NCBI GenBank assembly: GCA_021775455.1
Contig: JAJFHU010000061.1
Location: 1 to 64,000 of the forward strand
Reading direction: 5' to 3'
DNA: 64,000 bases
Source: Hyphomicrobiales bacterium
GTDB taxonomy: Bacteria; Pseudomonadota; Alphaproteobacteria; Rhizobiales; Rhizobiaceae
The number at the start of each line of letters is the position of its first letter. Within the stretch, counting starts at the first letter, position 1. Position numbers and translations under genes: made by a program. Under the pieces are notes generated by a model. That model saw only the letters and a program-made list of their open reading frames with translations. It ran no database searches and was not told the origin of the DNA. This document shows, piece by piece, positions 7,811-17,328 of this stretch.

Positions 7811-7932
7811 CAACTGGTTTGAATTTCTTGTTTGTGAACTCGCCGTTTCTGGCTCATCATGCCGCAAATTAACCCGCACATTGAAATGCCTCCCACATCA
7901 ACGGCGGCATCAGAAGCTTCCGGAGGAATGTC

Positions 7933-8697
7933 ATGTCTAATGTTTCAACTCTGCAAACCCGCCCCAATATTGAGCATTGGCAGGAACGCGTTGATCTCGC
8001 AGCATCTTTTCGATGGACTGTTAAACTCAATTATCATGAAGCTGTGGCGAACCATTTCTCTCTGGCAGTAAATGAAGACGGCACTCAGTTCCTGATGAAC
8101 CCCAACCAGATGCACTTCAGCCGTATCAAGGCATCAGACCTGCTTTTTCTCGATGCAAATGATCCGGATACGTTAAGTCAGCCCAATTCGCCCGATCCAA
8201 CGGCCTGGGGTCTTCATGGATCAATCCATCGTCATGTAAAGCACGCGCGGTGCGTTATGCATGTACATTCGGTATTTGCAACAGTTCTGGCGAGCCTTGC
8301 AGATTCAAACCTGCCTCCGATCGATCAGAATACTGCAATTTTCTATAATCGTTATGTGATCGACGAGAACTTCGGTGGTCTTGCTTTCGAAGAAGAAGGT
8401 GAGCGCTGCGCTGCTTCGCTCTCTGATCCATCCAAAAAAGTCATGATTATGGGTAATCATGGTGTACTGGTGTTGGGTGATGACGCGGCGGATACGTTCA
8501 ACCGGCTTTACTATTTCGAGCGCGCTGCGGAAACGTATATCAGGGCGTTGCAGACCGGTCAGAAATTGCGGGTGCTTTCAGACGAAATTGCCGAAAAGAC
8601 CGCCCGCGAAATTGAAGAATACCCCGGACAGGCACAAGCCCATTTGTCAGAACTCAAGGCAATTCTGGATTCTGAAGGGTCCGACTACGCCAGCTAG
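7933..8697 (+). CDS. class II aldolase/adducin family protein
   Basis: A 254-residue class II aldolase/adducin-domain protein. The metal site is recognisable as HRHVKHARCVMHVHS, with the HVH pair typical of fuculose-phosphate aldolase relatives, and a further conserved histidine in MGNHGVLVLG. Such enzymes cleave or epimerise sugar phosphates using Zn2+, but many homologues have uncharacterised roles. GGAGG stands just before the ATG. It is divergent from the LysR gene, with the ferredoxin-like frame following 16 bases after the stop codon. The substrate cannot be predicted. Confidence 0.88.
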   Translation: MSNVSTLQTRPNIEHWQERVDLAASFRWTVKLNYHEAVANHFSLAVNEDGTQFLMNPNQMHFSRIKASDLLFLDANDPDTLSQPNSPDPTAWGLHGSIHRHVKHARCVMHVHSVFATVLASLADSNLPPIDQNTAIFYNRYVIDENFGGLAFEEEGERCAASLSDPSKKVMIMGNHGVLVLGDDAADTFNRLYYFERAAETYIRALQTGQKLRVLSDEIAEKTAREIEEYPGQAQAHLSELKAILDSEGSDYAS

Positions 8698-8713
8698 CCA
8701 CCAACTGCTCTGA

Positions 8714-9022
8714 TACCGGCACAACCAACTGCAGAGAGAGGCAGATGACATTGACGAGGAAGACCTGATCCGTTGGGATCATGGTGGCGAGACCTACGCG
8801 ATTTACAACACACCCAAGGGTTTTTTTGCTACCGATGGCCATTGCACCCATGAGAAGCAGCACCTTGAAGACGGACTCGTAATTGGTACGGTAATCGAAT
8901 GCCCCTTGCATGGTGGCCGGTTTGAAATCACCAATGGCAAGGCGTTGTCTGCACCGGTTTGTGTGGACCTCAAAACCTATCCGGTTAACGTTGAAGATGG
9001 CGAGGTCTATCTCAAGCTCTAA
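8714..9022 (+). pseudogene. Rieske ferredoxin frame lacking a normal start codon
   Basis: A continuous frame of 102 codons encodes a MocE-type Rieske [2Fe-2S] ferredoxin. The ligands are Cys-Thr-His and Cys-Pro-Leu-His, and the segments DDIDEEDLIRWDHGG and CVDLKTYPV match that class. Yet between the upstream in-frame stop (8711-8713) and the conserved core there is no ATG, GTG or TTG. The only ATG (8745) is one base out of frame and stops after seven codons. Options are a CTG start at 8729, an ATT start at 8750 (GAGAGG sits eight bases before it), a one-base deletion just after the ATG, or a 5' truncation. Everything from residue DDIDEED onward looks intact, so it may be expressed. Confidence 0.75.
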
Positions 9023-9025
9023 ACG

Positions 9026-9649
9026 TTAAGGGTAAAGCCTTGATATTTGCCACGGTGCATCGAAAGTCTTCCTGTCGAAGCGTTTGCGGTCGTGAAGGCG
9101 GAATTTTCCGTCACTCCAGAATTCTATTGATAACGGCTTGATCCGAAATCCCGACCAGTAATCCGGCCTTGGAATTTCGCCGGTCCCAAACTTTGCAGCA
9201 AACTTCGCGACCTGCTTCTCGAGTGCAAATCGGCTCTCCAAAGGACGTGATTGTTTCGACGCATGAGCACCGATCCGTGAGCCGCGAGGCCGGGAATAAA
9301 AGTATTCATCTGCCTCTTCGTCACTCACAACTTCAACTTCGCCACGAAAACGAACTGATTTTCGTTGACTTTTCCAGTGAAAACAGGCGGCCGCCTTGCG
9401 GGTTGCCAAAAGTTCCGCACCTTTCTGGCTCTCGAAATTTGTGAAAAAGACTATGCCGCGATCATCACAACGGCGCATCAGGACCATTCGCACATTGGGT
9501 AAACCGTCCTCATCCACACTCGCCAATGCCATGGCAGTTGGATCATTCGGCTCCGTCTCTTCTGCCAGTTTTAACCATTCATTAAATATATCGTACGGAT
9601 TTTCACCTGCTTGGTCATCGTTTTTTAACCTCGTTGGCAGATCATTCAT
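9026..9649 (-). CDS. pdxH: pyridoxamine 5'-phosphate oxidase
   Basis: PdxH of 207 residues, the usual length. This FMN enzyme oxidises pyridoxamine or pyridoxine 5'-phosphate to pyridoxal 5'-phosphate. [26 protein letters not shown] contains the FMN phosphate contacts, and [17 protein letters not shown] and the terminal SRLYP are signature segments. It is convergent with the ferredoxin frame, with only three bases between them. It stands alone on its strand, and PLP-dependent genes elsewhere in the window are not linked to it. Confidence 0.96.
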   Translation of the reverse strand: MNDLPTRLKNDDQAGENPYDIFNEWLKLAEETEPNDPTAMALASVDEDGLPNVRMVLMRRCDDRGIVFFTNFESQKGAELLATRKAAACFHWKSQRKSVRFRGEVEVVSDEEADEYFYSRPRGSRIGAHASKQSRPLESRFALEKQVAKFAAKFGTGEIPRPDYWSGFRIKPLSIEFWSDGKFRLHDRKRFDRKTFDAPWQISRLYP

Positions 9650-9682
9650 GCAATAGCCATCCTTTTGTTTGAGTAGGGCTGA

Positions 9683-10186
9683 ATGGGACGAGTTCTAAAC
9701 AGTATTAGTTTGCCGACATCAAAGGCAACGTCAACCACTGACAATAATTGTCATTTTAGTGTGGGACGCACGCTTATCCAAGTACTATCGACTGGATTGG
9801 TAGCGATTTCACTCGAAGCCTGTTCGGTCAGTTCAACGGTCGGTTCTGCTACACCGGAAAATCAACTCGTCAACCACTCGGTATCCAAGCCGGTTGAGAA
9901 AGAAGGCATCGATTCGACCGATGCCGAAGTTATCAAGACAGTCGTTGCTGACATTGATGACACCAACTCGCCTTCCACGCTTGCCTGGCAAAATCCGGGC
10001 ACTGGTAACAAGGGCACAATCACGGCAATCGACAAGTTTACCGGCAGTCACGGGCAGAAATGCAAAAAATTCCAGACTACTGTAGATACTTTTATGGGCA
10101 TTTCCCTTTACAACGGTGAAACCTGCGAATTACGCAAGGGATTTTGGGTGTTGTCGTGGTTCATTCGTGACGGCGAATTAAATTAG
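9683..10186 (+). CDS. putative surface-antigen lipoprotein (RT0821/Lpp0805-like)
   Basis: A 167-residue exported protein. A hydrophobic stretch ends in ISLEAC, a lipobox with Cys47, followed by a Ser/Thr-rich linker. The C-terminal part ([17 protein letters not shown]...CKKFQTTV...[10 protein letters not shown]) resembles the RT0821/Lpp0805 surface-protein domain found in alphaproteobacteria. The predicted signal sequence is long from the ATG; a GTG at 9761 would give a more usual 20-residue signal but has no clear ribosome site. Likely an outer-membrane or periplasm-facing lipoprotein. Function unknown. Confidence 0.7.
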   Translation: MGRVLNSISLPTSKATSTTDNNCHFSVGRTLIQVLSTGLVAISLEACSVSSTVGSATPENQLVNHSVSKPVEKEGIDSTDAEVIKTVVADIDDTNSPSTLAWQNPGTGNKGTITAIDKFTGSHGQKCKKFQTTVDTFMGISLYNGETCELRKGFWVLSWFIRDGELN

Positions 10187-10300
10187 TCAATTTCCACCCA
10201 AAAGCTTTAAACTTGAACTCCCAACTCCCATATTTGAGACGAATAAATGGATTTGGACCGATTTTTGGACCGGTGCATGAAAGAATGGGGTATTTAAAGA

Positions 10301-11227
10301 ATGCGCGACCCGTATTCAGTACTGGGGGTGGCAAAAACTGCGAGCGAGAAGGAGATCAAGAGCGCCTTTCGCAAACTCGCAAAGAAGCATCACCCGGACC
10401 AGAACAAGAATGACAAGAACGCCCAAGCCAGGTTTGCAGAGGTGAACCAGGCCTATGAAATCGTTGGCGACAAGGAAAAACGTGGTCAGTACGATCGCGG
10501 CGAAATTGACGAAACGGGCAAGGAGAAATTCGCCGGTTTTGGCGGCGGCAATCCTTTTGAAGGCTTTCAACAGCGCGGTGGGAACACCTCTGGCAGCGGC
10601 AATCCATTTGGCGGTGGCGGTGGAGGATTCGCCAACGCTGAAGACGTACTGAATGAGCTCTTTGGCTCTTCCTTCGGAGGACAAGCAAGAAGACAAACGC
10701 ATACAATGCATCAGCGCACTGGTGGCCGGGCTGCCCCGTCACTTGATTTGGAAATGAAGGCGGTTGTCAATCTTGACGATCTTTTCCGCGGAAAAACCAA
10801 TGTTCGCATGCCGGATGGAAAGCAGATTTCGGTTTCAATCCCACCGGAAGCGGAAAACGGACAAACCATCCGCCTCAAGGGCAAAGGCAGGCAATCTACC
10901 GGTTACCAACCAGGCGATGCGCTCGTCACTCTGGTCATCAAACCCGATGGCAAACATGTTCGCCAAGGCGCAGACTTGAAAAAGGACCTTCCGGTTCTTC
11001 TTAAGACTGCAATTCTTGGTGGCAAGGTGAGGGTGGAAACACAGGACGGTAAAATCTCTCTTTCCATTCCTGCAGGAACCAGTTCAGGCAAGGTGTTTCG
11101 GCTGAAAGGAAAAGGTTTGCCCAAACAGGGTGGAGGGCAAGGAGATCTGTTGGTTTCTGTTTCAATCCAACTCCCTGAAGAGGGCCTTGCAGACCTTGAA
11201 GCCTTCTTTCAAGCGCTTCATGAATAA
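10301..11227 (+). CDS. DnaJ/CbpA-type co-chaperone
   Basis: A 308-residue J-domain protein. The J domain occupies roughly residues 1-66 with the HPD motif at 31-33. A Gly/Phe-rich linker follows, then two DnaJ C-terminal substrate-binding folds from about 145. The zinc-finger repeats of canonical DnaJ are missing, so it is a type II, CbpA-like co-chaperone that stimulates DnaK. It stands ahead of fabI with a 175-base gap that contains an ATACCC/GGGTAT dyad of unknown meaning. Confidence 0.9.
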   Translation: MRDPYSVLGVAKTASEKEIKSAFRKLAKKHHPDQNKNDKNAQARFAEVNQAYEIVGDKEKRGQYDRGEIDETGKEKFAGFGGGNPFEGFQQRGGNTSGSGNPFGGGGGGFANAEDVLNELFGSSFGGQARRQTHTMHQRTGGRAAPSLDLEMKAVVNLDDLFRGKTNVRMPDGKQISVSIPPEAENGQTIRLKGKGRQSTGYQPGDALVTLVIKPDGKHVRQGADLKKDLPVLLKTAILGGKVRVETQDGKISLSIPAGTSSGKVFRLKGKGLPKQGGGQGDLLVSVSIQLPEEGLADLEAFFQALHE

Positions 11228-11402
11228 TCTGATTGTTTCATATTGTTACTTTTTGCGATTTTTTGTGAAGGCTTGCCCACCTTGCGGGCCTCTCACTGTT
11301 GTGCCATACCCGGGGATCAAGGGACTGGGTATTTGATATGCAATTCAGGGCATTGCTTCCCCACATTCAAACCCGACAAGAAACACCCATTGGAGGTTTG
11401 AG

Positions 11403-12224
11403 ATGACAGCAACCAGCGGAATAATGGCTGGGAAACGCGGGCTGATTATGGGAGTCGCCAACAAGCGCTCCATAGCATGGGGTATTGCGCAGGCATGCGC
11501 AAATGCAGGTGCTGAGATAGCTCTCACCTATCAGGGCGAAGCGCTTCAAAAACGTGTTGAACCACTAGCAGAAGAATTGGGCGCGATAGTCGCAGGACAC
11601 TGCGATGTGACAGAAGCTGAAACCATCGATGCCGTTTTTGACAATCTTGCCAAGAAATGGGGCAAGATAGACTTCCTTGTCCACGCTATCGCGTTTTCCG
11701 ACAAGGATGAGCTTACCGGTCGTTATGTCGATACAAGCGCTGATAATTTTCGGCGAACAATGGACATCTCTGTATATTCCCTCACTGCAATTGCCCAGCG
11801 GGCTGAGAAAATCATGCCAGATGGTGGCTCCATGGTGACGCTCACCTACTACGGTGCTGAAAAGGTCATGCCGCATTACAATGTCATGGGTGTAGCCAAG
11901 GCAGCGCTTGAAGCATCCGTCAAGTATCTGGCGGTTGATCTTGGCTCCAAGGGTATTCGCGTGAATGCAATATCTGCCGGCCCAATCAAGACGCTTGCCG
12001 CATCCGGCATTGGTGATTTCCGCTATATTCTCAAGTGGAATGAATACAATTCGCCGTTGAAGCGAACTGTAACAATCGAAGACGTCGGTGATTCGGCAAT
12101 GTATCTGCTGTCGGATTTATCCCGCGGTGTTACCGGTGAAGTCCATCACGTGGACTCCGGATATCACACGGTCGGCATGAAAGCGGTTGATGCACCGGAT
12201 ATTTCTGTCGTAAAGGACGACTGA
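11403..12224 (+). CDS. fabI: enoyl-ACP reductase (NADH)
   Basis: FabI of 273 residues, a short-chain dehydrogenase that carries out the last reduction of each fatty-acid elongation cycle. The N-terminal GVANKRSIAWGIA is the FabI nucleotide-binding signature. The catalytic pair is Tyr159 and Lys166 (Y-x6-K), with a second tyrosine nearby in the FabI manner. SAGPIKTLAASGI forms the substrate-binding loop targeted by triclosan. TTGGAGG lies before the ATG. Downstream genes (phosphatase, aroC, ribB) run in the same direction with short gaps. Confidence 0.95.
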   Translation: MTATSGIMAGKRGLIMGVANKRSIAWGIAQACANAGAEIALTYQGEALQKRVEPLAEELGAIVAGHCDVTEAETIDAVFDNLAKKWGKIDFLVHAIAFSDKDELTGRYVDTSADNFRRTMDISVYSLTAIAQRAEKIMPDGGSMVTLTYYGAEKVMPHYNVMGVAKAALEASVKYLAVDLGSKGIRVNAISAGPIKTLAASGIGDFRYILKWNEYNSPLKRTVTIEDVGDSAMYLLSDLSRGVTGEVHHVDSGYHTVGMKAVDAPDISVVKDD

Positions 12225-12255
12225 ACAATCACCCGCAACAGCGAGAATTAGCACC

Positions 12256-12846
12256 ATGTCCGGGCCGCTCATTTATTACATCCGGCATGGGGAAACCGAC
12301 TGGAATGCGGAATTTCGCTATCAGGGTCAACAAGACATTCCGTTGAACGAAAAGGGCCGTGCCCAAGCTGGCTACAATGGAGACAAGCTCGCTCAGGCCC
12401 TGGGTAGCGCTGACGGATTTCAGTTTGTTTCAAGCCCACTTTGCAGGTCCACCGAGACGATGGAAATAATTCGCGCAAAAATGCAACTTCCTGCAAAAGA
12501 GTATACAACCGACGATAGACTGCGAGAAGTTTGCTATGGCGAGTTTGAAGGCATCACACAGGCAGAATTCAAGGCCAAAAACCGCGAAACTTATTATGAA
12601 CGCAAAAACAACATGTGGACATTCCGTCCCAAGGGTGGCGAGAGCCATGCTGATATCGTGGTTCGAATAAAGAGTTGGTATGACAGTCTTCAAGCGCAAG
12701 GAAAATACGTTGTTACCGCTCACGGAGCAGTTGGCCGTGTGACGCGGCATATTCTGGCTGGCATTCCCGCAGATGAAGTTTCAAAGTTTGTTTTTCCGCA
12801 GGACAAAATATTTGTGTTTTCTAATGGTGGAGAAGATATCATTTGA
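12256..12846 (+). CDS. histidine phosphatase family protein
   Basis: A 196-residue histidine phosphatase (phosphoglycerate mutase-like branch). The catalytic RHGETDWN lies near the N-terminus with His11, the conserved acidic REVCYGEFEG segment follows, and the second histidine is in VTAHGAVGR. The family covers cofactor-dependent mutases and a wide range of phosphatases; sequence alone does not give the substrate. It lies between fabI and aroC on the same strand, 31 bases after fabI, so co-transcription is likely. Confidence 0.88.
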   Translation: MSGPLIYYIRHGETDWNAEFRYQGQQDIPLNEKGRAQAGYNGDKLAQALGSADGFQFVSSPLCRSTETMEIIRAKMQLPAKEYTTDDRLREVCYGEFEGITQAEFKAKNRETYYERKNNMWTFRPKGGESHADIVVRIKSWYDSLQAQGKYVVTAHGAVGRVTRHILAGIPADEVSKFVFPQDKIFVFSNGGEDII

Positions 12847-12915
12847 GGCAAGTCACCAGCTTTCAAACTTGCTGACTTTGTTCTAAAAACACTCCACCAA
12901 TTTTGGAATCATACT

Positions 12916-14013
12916 ATGTCATTCAACAGTTTCGGTCACATGTTCAGGGTCATGACCTGGGGCGAGAGCCACGGACCTGCTTTGGGCTGTGTGATTGACG
13001 GTTGTCCACCAGGTATCAAATTCACTGTTGCTGAAGTTCAACAGTTTCTTGACCAGCGAAAGCCCGGCCAATCGCGCTTTACTACCCAGCGCAAGGAAGC
13101 CGATGCTGTAGAAGTGTTGTCGGGTGTAATGGCGGGGGAAGAAAATCCTGAGCTTTTGACAACTACCGGCACGCCCATATCAATGATGATTCAGAATATC
13201 GATCAACGCTCCAAGGATTATAGCGAAATCAAGGATCGCTACAGGCCCGGTCATGCGGATTACACTTATGACTTGAAGTACGGAATTCGCGACTATCGCG
13301 GCGGCGGTCGCTCATCTGCCCGTGAAACTGCGGCGCGGGTTGCAGCAGGTGCGGTTGCCCGAAAGGTGATTGTCGGACTGACGGTTCGGGGCGCACTGGT
13401 GCAAATTGGTGACAAGAAAATTAATCGTGATAATTGGGATTGGGACCAGGTAGGCAAGAATGATTTCTTCTGCCCGGATGCTTCCATGGTTGATGAATGG
13501 GCATCTTATCTGGATGGAATTCGAAAAGACGGTTCCTCGGTAGGCGCCGTAATCGAGATCGTAGCTGAAGGCGTGCCAGCAGGAATTGGTGCTCCCGTTT
13601 ACGCCAAGCTGGATCAGGATATCGCCTCGCACCTAATGTCCATCAATGCGGTCAAAGGCGTTGAAATTGGCAATGGATTTGAAGCAGCCAGCATTACCGG
13701 TGTTGAGAATGCCGATGAAATGCGAATGGGCAAAGGCGGCGATGTCGAGTTCCTGTCGAACAATGCAGGTGGCGTGCTCGGTGGAATTTCAACCGGACAG
13801 CCGGTAGTCGCACGTTTTGCGGTAAAGCCTACCTCGTCCATTCTTACAGCGCGCAAGAGTGTTACCGCCAAAGGCGAGGAAGTCGATGTGCGCACCAAGG
13901 GTCGTCATGACCCATGTGTGGGCATTCGAGCGGTTCCCATTGGTGAAGCCATGGTGGCCTGTGCAATCGCTGACCATTATATGTTGCATCGCGGTCAGAC
14001 CGGCCGCGTTTAG
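12916..14013 (+). CDS. aroC: chorismate synthase
   Basis: Chorismate synthase of 365 residues, the normal length. It converts 5-enolpyruvylshikimate 3-phosphate to chorismate with reduced FMN, the last step of the shikimate pathway. Signatures are [18 protein letters not shown] near the start, the central [29 protein letters not shown], and the C-terminal RHDPCVG. Ten bases separate it from ribB, consistent with an operon. Confidence 0.97.
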   Translation: MSFNSFGHMFRVMTWGESHGPALGCVIDGCPPGIKFTVAEVQQFLDQRKPGQSRFTTQRKEADAVEVLSGVMAGEENPELLTTTGTPISMMIQNIDQRSKDYSEIKDRYRPGHADYTYDLKYGIRDYRGGGRSSARETAARVAAGAVARKVIVGLTVRGALVQIGDKKINRDNWDWDQVGKNDFFCPDASMVDEWASYLDGIRKDGSSVGAVIEIVAEGVPAGIGAPVYAKLDQDIASHLMSINAVKGVEIGNGFEAASITGVENADEMRMGKGGDVEFLSNNAGGVLGGISTGQPVVARFAVKPTSSILTARKSVTAKGEEVDVRTKGRHDPCVGIRAVPIGEAMVACAIADHYMLHRGQTGRV

Positions 14014-14023
14014 AAAGTTATTC

Positions 14024-15136
14024 ATGAGTTACGACCAACAAAGAATTGCTGATGTCATTCGCGCATTTGAAGCGGGTGAAATTGTCGTTGTTACGGACGA
14101 CGACGACCGGGAAAATGAAGGTGATCTGATCGTTGCTGCAGTTCATTGCACACAGGAAAAGATGGCCTTTATCGTCCGCCATACCAGCGGCATCGTTTGC
14201 GCACCAATGACACCGGGCGAGGCAAAACGGCTAAACCTGAACCCGATGGTGGCTGATAATGATGATCCCCATGCAACCGCGTTTACGGTTTCGGTAGACT
14301 ACAAACATGGAACTACCACCGGCATTTCGGCGGATGACCGCACCTCAACGGTAAGGGGCCTGGCAAATCCGAACTCCGGGGCACTGGATTTTTCCAGACC
14401 AGGCCATATATTTCCACTGGTCGCCAAAGAGGGTGGTGTGTTGATGCGTTCGGGACATACCGAAGCAGCAGTTGATTTGTGCCGCCTTGCGGACCTACCG
14501 CAGGTTGGTGTGATCTCAGAACTTGTGAATGACGACGGCACCGTGATGCGCGGCCCCCAAGTCTACGAATTTGCTGAAAAGAATGCCCTCAAGATTATTT
14601 CGGTCGCCGATCTGATCGCTTATCGTCAACGTCAGGAAAGTCTGATCGAGCGGGTTGAGGAATTTTCTATCGACACCAGCGCAGGTGCTGCGCAAGCATT
14701 TGTTTACAAAACACCGTGGGATGCAATGCATCATCTGGCGGTCGTCTATGGTGACATTCGGGATGGACAGAATGTACCGGTTCGACTGCATATCGAATCA
14801 GTCGTCAATGACGTCTTCGGTGCTTCCGACTACCTGAGAGAAACGCTCGATTACCTATCCAAGCAAAAAAGAGGTGTAGTCGTCTATCTACGTGAAGGGT
14901 CGGTCGGTGTCGCTCATCATGGTCGCTGGAAACACGCACTCCAGCAATCTGACCGCGAAGAACACGGGTCTGTTCAGAGTCGTGAAGAAGAATGGCTTGA
15001 AATTGGTCTTGGCGCACAAATTCTTCGCGACCTTGGAATCCAATCAATTCAGTTGCTTGCGTCCCGGGAACGACACTATGTTGGACTGGAAGGTTTCGGC
15101 ATAGAAATTCTTGAGACACTGACTGACGAAATGTGA
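14024..15136 (+). CDS. ribB: 3,4-dihydroxy-2-butanone 4-phosphate synthase with degenerate RibA-like domain
   Basis: A 370-residue two-domain protein. The first ~205 residues are DHBP synthase, which turns ribulose 5-phosphate into the four-carbon precursor of riboflavin. The acidic loop DDDDRENEGD and later HTEAAVDLCRLA are diagnostic. The C-terminal part is related to GTP cyclohydrolase II, but the zinc cysteines expected near HSECLTGDVFGSLRCDCG are absent (here HIESVVNDVFGASDYL). The cyclohydrolase activity is therefore unlikely. The architecture matches the RibBX-type fusions described from other proteobacteria. The start at 14024 gives the standard MSYDQQRIADVIRAF; an upstream frame into aroC is spurious. 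Confidence 0.93.
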   Translation: MSYDQQRIADVIRAFEAGEIVVVTDDDDRENEGDLIVAAVHCTQEKMAFIVRHTSGIVCAPMTPGEAKRLNLNPMVADNDDPHATAFTVSVDYKHGTTTGISADDRTSTVRGLANPNSGALDFSRPGHIFPLVAKEGGVLMRSGHTEAAVDLCRLADLPQVGVISELVNDDGTVMRGPQVYEFAEKNALKIISVADLIAYRQRQESLIERVEEFSIDTSAGAAQAFVYKTPWDAMHHLAVVYGDIRDGQNVPVRLHIESVVNDVFGASDYLRETLDYLSKQKRGVVVYLREGSVGVAHHGRWKHALQQSDREEHGSVQSREEEWLEIGLGAQILRDLGIQSIQLLASRERHYVGLEGFGIEILETLTDEM

Positions 15137-15142
15137 GACGTA

Positions 15143-16048
15143 ATGTACCGGCTTCTTTTTGCGCTAATTCTGCTGCTTGCCACTACTCAACTACCTTTGG
15201 CACAGGAAGCGTGGAAACTTACGGAAATCACGGATGGTTCAATTCCTGCAGAAATTGTTCCGGAAACCCGTGAACTCGCAACCGATGCTCTTCCAGACGG
15301 ACTCATAACCACAATCGAAAACACCGATGACATTGCCTCGGCCTGGTACTCTGAGCCTACCGGGCGATATCGCCATGGGGTATTGGGAGACCGGATTGAA
15401 GCAGGCTCCCTTCGGGTCAAAACCCCTCGCGGGGCAACTTACACATACCGGCTTCCACGAACCCAGGTGTTTGAAGATATCAGTCCGCGTCTTGCTGATG
15501 TTGACGGCGATGGGCGGACAGAAGTGATTACCATTTTATCATCACTCAATCAGGGCGCTTCCATTGCCATTTTCAATCTAAATGGAAACGCTCTGGTCAA
15601 AATGGTGCAAAGCAATTTTATTGGCCAACCCAATCGATGGCTCAATGTTGCTGGTGTCGGTAATTATCTTGGTGGAAATACGCCTGAAATCGCCATCGTG
15701 GTGACACCGCATATCGGCGGCACACTTCAAATATTCAAATATCACAGTGGTGCTCTTCTACCAATTCTGGCGGCCCGTTCATTTTCCAATCATGTTATCG
15801 GGTCACGGGAATTGCGGCTTTCCAACCAGGCTGACGTGGACAGTAACGGATCAATTGAACTGGCTTTGCCATCGCAAGACCGCAAGGACTTGGTTATTGT
15901 TGGTCTTGGCCGTGACGGTCTTAATGAACTTGCGCGTATCAAACTACCCTCGCCCATCGACAAGGCAATCGGCGTTGAAAAATCTGGTGATGATACACGC
16001 TTTCTGGTCGGTCTTGAAAACGGTGAGATTCATGCTGTCCACCGCTAA
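15143..16048 (+). CDS. secreted FG-GAP/VCBS-repeat protein
   Basis: A 301-residue protein with a clear signal peptide (hydrophobic residues 3-18, cleavage likely after LPLAQ). Calcium-binding-like FG-GAP/VCBS motifs are seen at DVDGDGRTEVI and DVDSNGSIELAL, which suggests a beta-propeller in the periplasm. The gene begins six bases after ribB and probably belongs to the same transcript. No catalytic residues stand out and its function is unknown. Confidence 0.75.
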   Translation: MYRLLFALILLLATTQLPLAQEAWKLTEITDGSIPAEIVPETRELATDALPDGLITTIENTDDIASAWYSEPTGRYRHGVLGDRIEAGSLRVKTPRGATYTYRLPRTQVFEDISPRLADVDGDGRTEVITILSSLNQGASIAIFNLNGNALVKMVQSNFIGQPNRWLNVAGVGNYLGGNTPEIAIVVTPHIGGTLQIFKYHSGALLPILAARSFSNHVIGSRELRLSNQADVDSNGSIELALPSQDRKDLVIVGLGRDGLNELARIKLPSPIDKAIGVEKSGDDTRFLVGLENGEIHAVHR

Positions 16049-16108
16049 GCGCTTTTTTTGTAAATCAATGATTGATCTTGTGCTTTGTCGACCCCAAGTT
16101 AGTTGGCA

Positions 16109-17035
16109 ATGACTACCAGACTTTACACCCATGAATTGAGCGTTGAGCATATTACACCGCCCGGCCATCCGGAGCGCCCGGATCGCATTCGGGCTCTCGA
16201 CAAGGTTTTTGCCGAAGAGCAATTCTCCGACCTTGCGCGGGTGGACGCGCCGGAAGCTGATGAGGCGCTTCTCGAACTGGCGCATCCGGCATCCCACTTA
16301 AAAGCAATCAAGAGCCGAATTCCCGAAACCGGCCTGGCAGTGGTTGATGCTGATACCAGTGCCAGCCCCAAGAGTTGGGAAACTGCTTTGCATGTTTGTG
16401 GCGCTGCGATTGATGCTGTTGATGCAGTATTCAACCGGCAGGCATCCAACGCGTTCGTTTCGATGCGGCCACCGGGTCATCATGCGGAGAAGACCACCGC
16501 CATGGGTTTTTGTCTTGTCAACAACATTGCCATTGCAGCGCGTTATGCCCAGCAGTCTCATGATTGTGAGCGGGTTGCGATCGTTGACTGGGACGTGCAC
16601 CACGGAAACGGCACCCAGGATATATTTTACGACGACCCAACAGTGTTGTTTGCCTCAACCCACCAGATGCCACTTTACCCGGGCACTGGTGCGCTGAATG
16701 AAACCGGTGTCGGAAATGTGTTTAACGCACCCTTGCGTGCCGGAGACGATGGCGACACATTCAAGCAGGCTTTCATTGAACGGGTTTTACCGGCGGTCGA
16801 TGAGTTTCACCCGGATCTTGTTCTGATTTCTGCCGGATTTGATGCGCATTACAAAGACCCGCTTGCAAATCTGGAACTGACCGGTTCGGACTTTGACTGG
16901 GCAACCGGCAAGTTAATGGATTTGGCGGACAAGCACTGCAATGGCAGAATCGTAAGTTTGCTGGAAGGTGGGTATGATCTGGAGGGGCTTGCCGAATCGG
17001 CTGCAGCCCATGTAAATCGATTGATGAGCGCATAG
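16109..17035 (+). CDS. histone deacetylase-like amidohydrolase
   Basis: A 308-residue member of the class II-like histone deacetylase/acetoin-utilisation superfamily. The active-site blocks RPPGHHAE, DWDVHHGNGTQDIF and the later SAGFDAH, with its zinc ligands and charge-relay histidines, are all present. Bacterial members deacetylate acetylpolyamines or small amides; the substrate here is not known. I take the ATG at 16109, since the earlier TTG adds only two residues. xseB follows after 12 bases. Confidence 0.9.
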   Translation: MTTRLYTHELSVEHITPPGHPERPDRIRALDKVFAEEQFSDLARVDAPEADEALLELAHPASHLKAIKSRIPETGLAVVDADTSASPKSWETALHVCGAAIDAVDAVFNRQASNAFVSMRPPGHHAEKTTAMGFCLVNNIAIAARYAQQSHDCERVAIVDWDVHHGNGTQDIFYDDPTVLFASTHQMPLYPGTGALNETGVGNVFNAPLRAGDDGDTFKQAFIERVLPAVDEFHPDLVLISAGFDAHYKDPLANLELTGSDFDWATGKLMDLADKHCNGRIVSLLEGGYDLEGLAESAAAHVNRLMSA

Positions 17036-17047
17036 GAACCTGAACGA

Positions 17048-17311
17048 ATGACTGAAAAAGACGCTTCAAAAACTGGCATCGATGTGTCAGCGCTGAGCTT
17101 TGAACAAGCACTGGCGGAACTTGAAAAGATAGTCGAAAGCCTGGAGCAGGGTGAAGTTCCTCTGGACAAGTCAATTGAGCAGTACGAACGCGGTGAAGCT
17201 TTGCGAAATCATTGCCGCAAATTGTTGCAGGCAGCCGAGGACAAGGTTGAGAAAATCCGCCTGTCACCTGATGGTAAAGCTGCTGGCACTGAACCGCTTG
17301 ATGGCAAGTGA
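17048..17311 (+). CDS. xseB: exodeoxyribonuclease VII small subunit
   Basis: XseB of 87 residues. The pattern [34 protein letters not shown] is the whole-family signature, a helical hairpin that binds the large subunit XseA. Exonuclease VII degrades single-stranded DNA. xseA is not in the window, as is usual. In many Rhizobiales dxs follows xseB directly; here a SCO1-like gene follows and overlaps or abuts it. Confidence 0.95.
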   Translation: MTEKDASKTGIDVSALSFEQALAELEKIVESLEQGEVPLDKSIEQYERGEALRNHCRKLLQAAEDKVEKIRLSPDGKAAGTEPLDGK

Positions 17312-17328
17312 GGCAGCCAGACATCAAC

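Noticed and set aside
13859-14023. Longer ribB frame starting inside aroC
   Set aside because: It is the shadow of aroC in another frame; MSYDQQRIADVIRAF at 14024 is the typical start.
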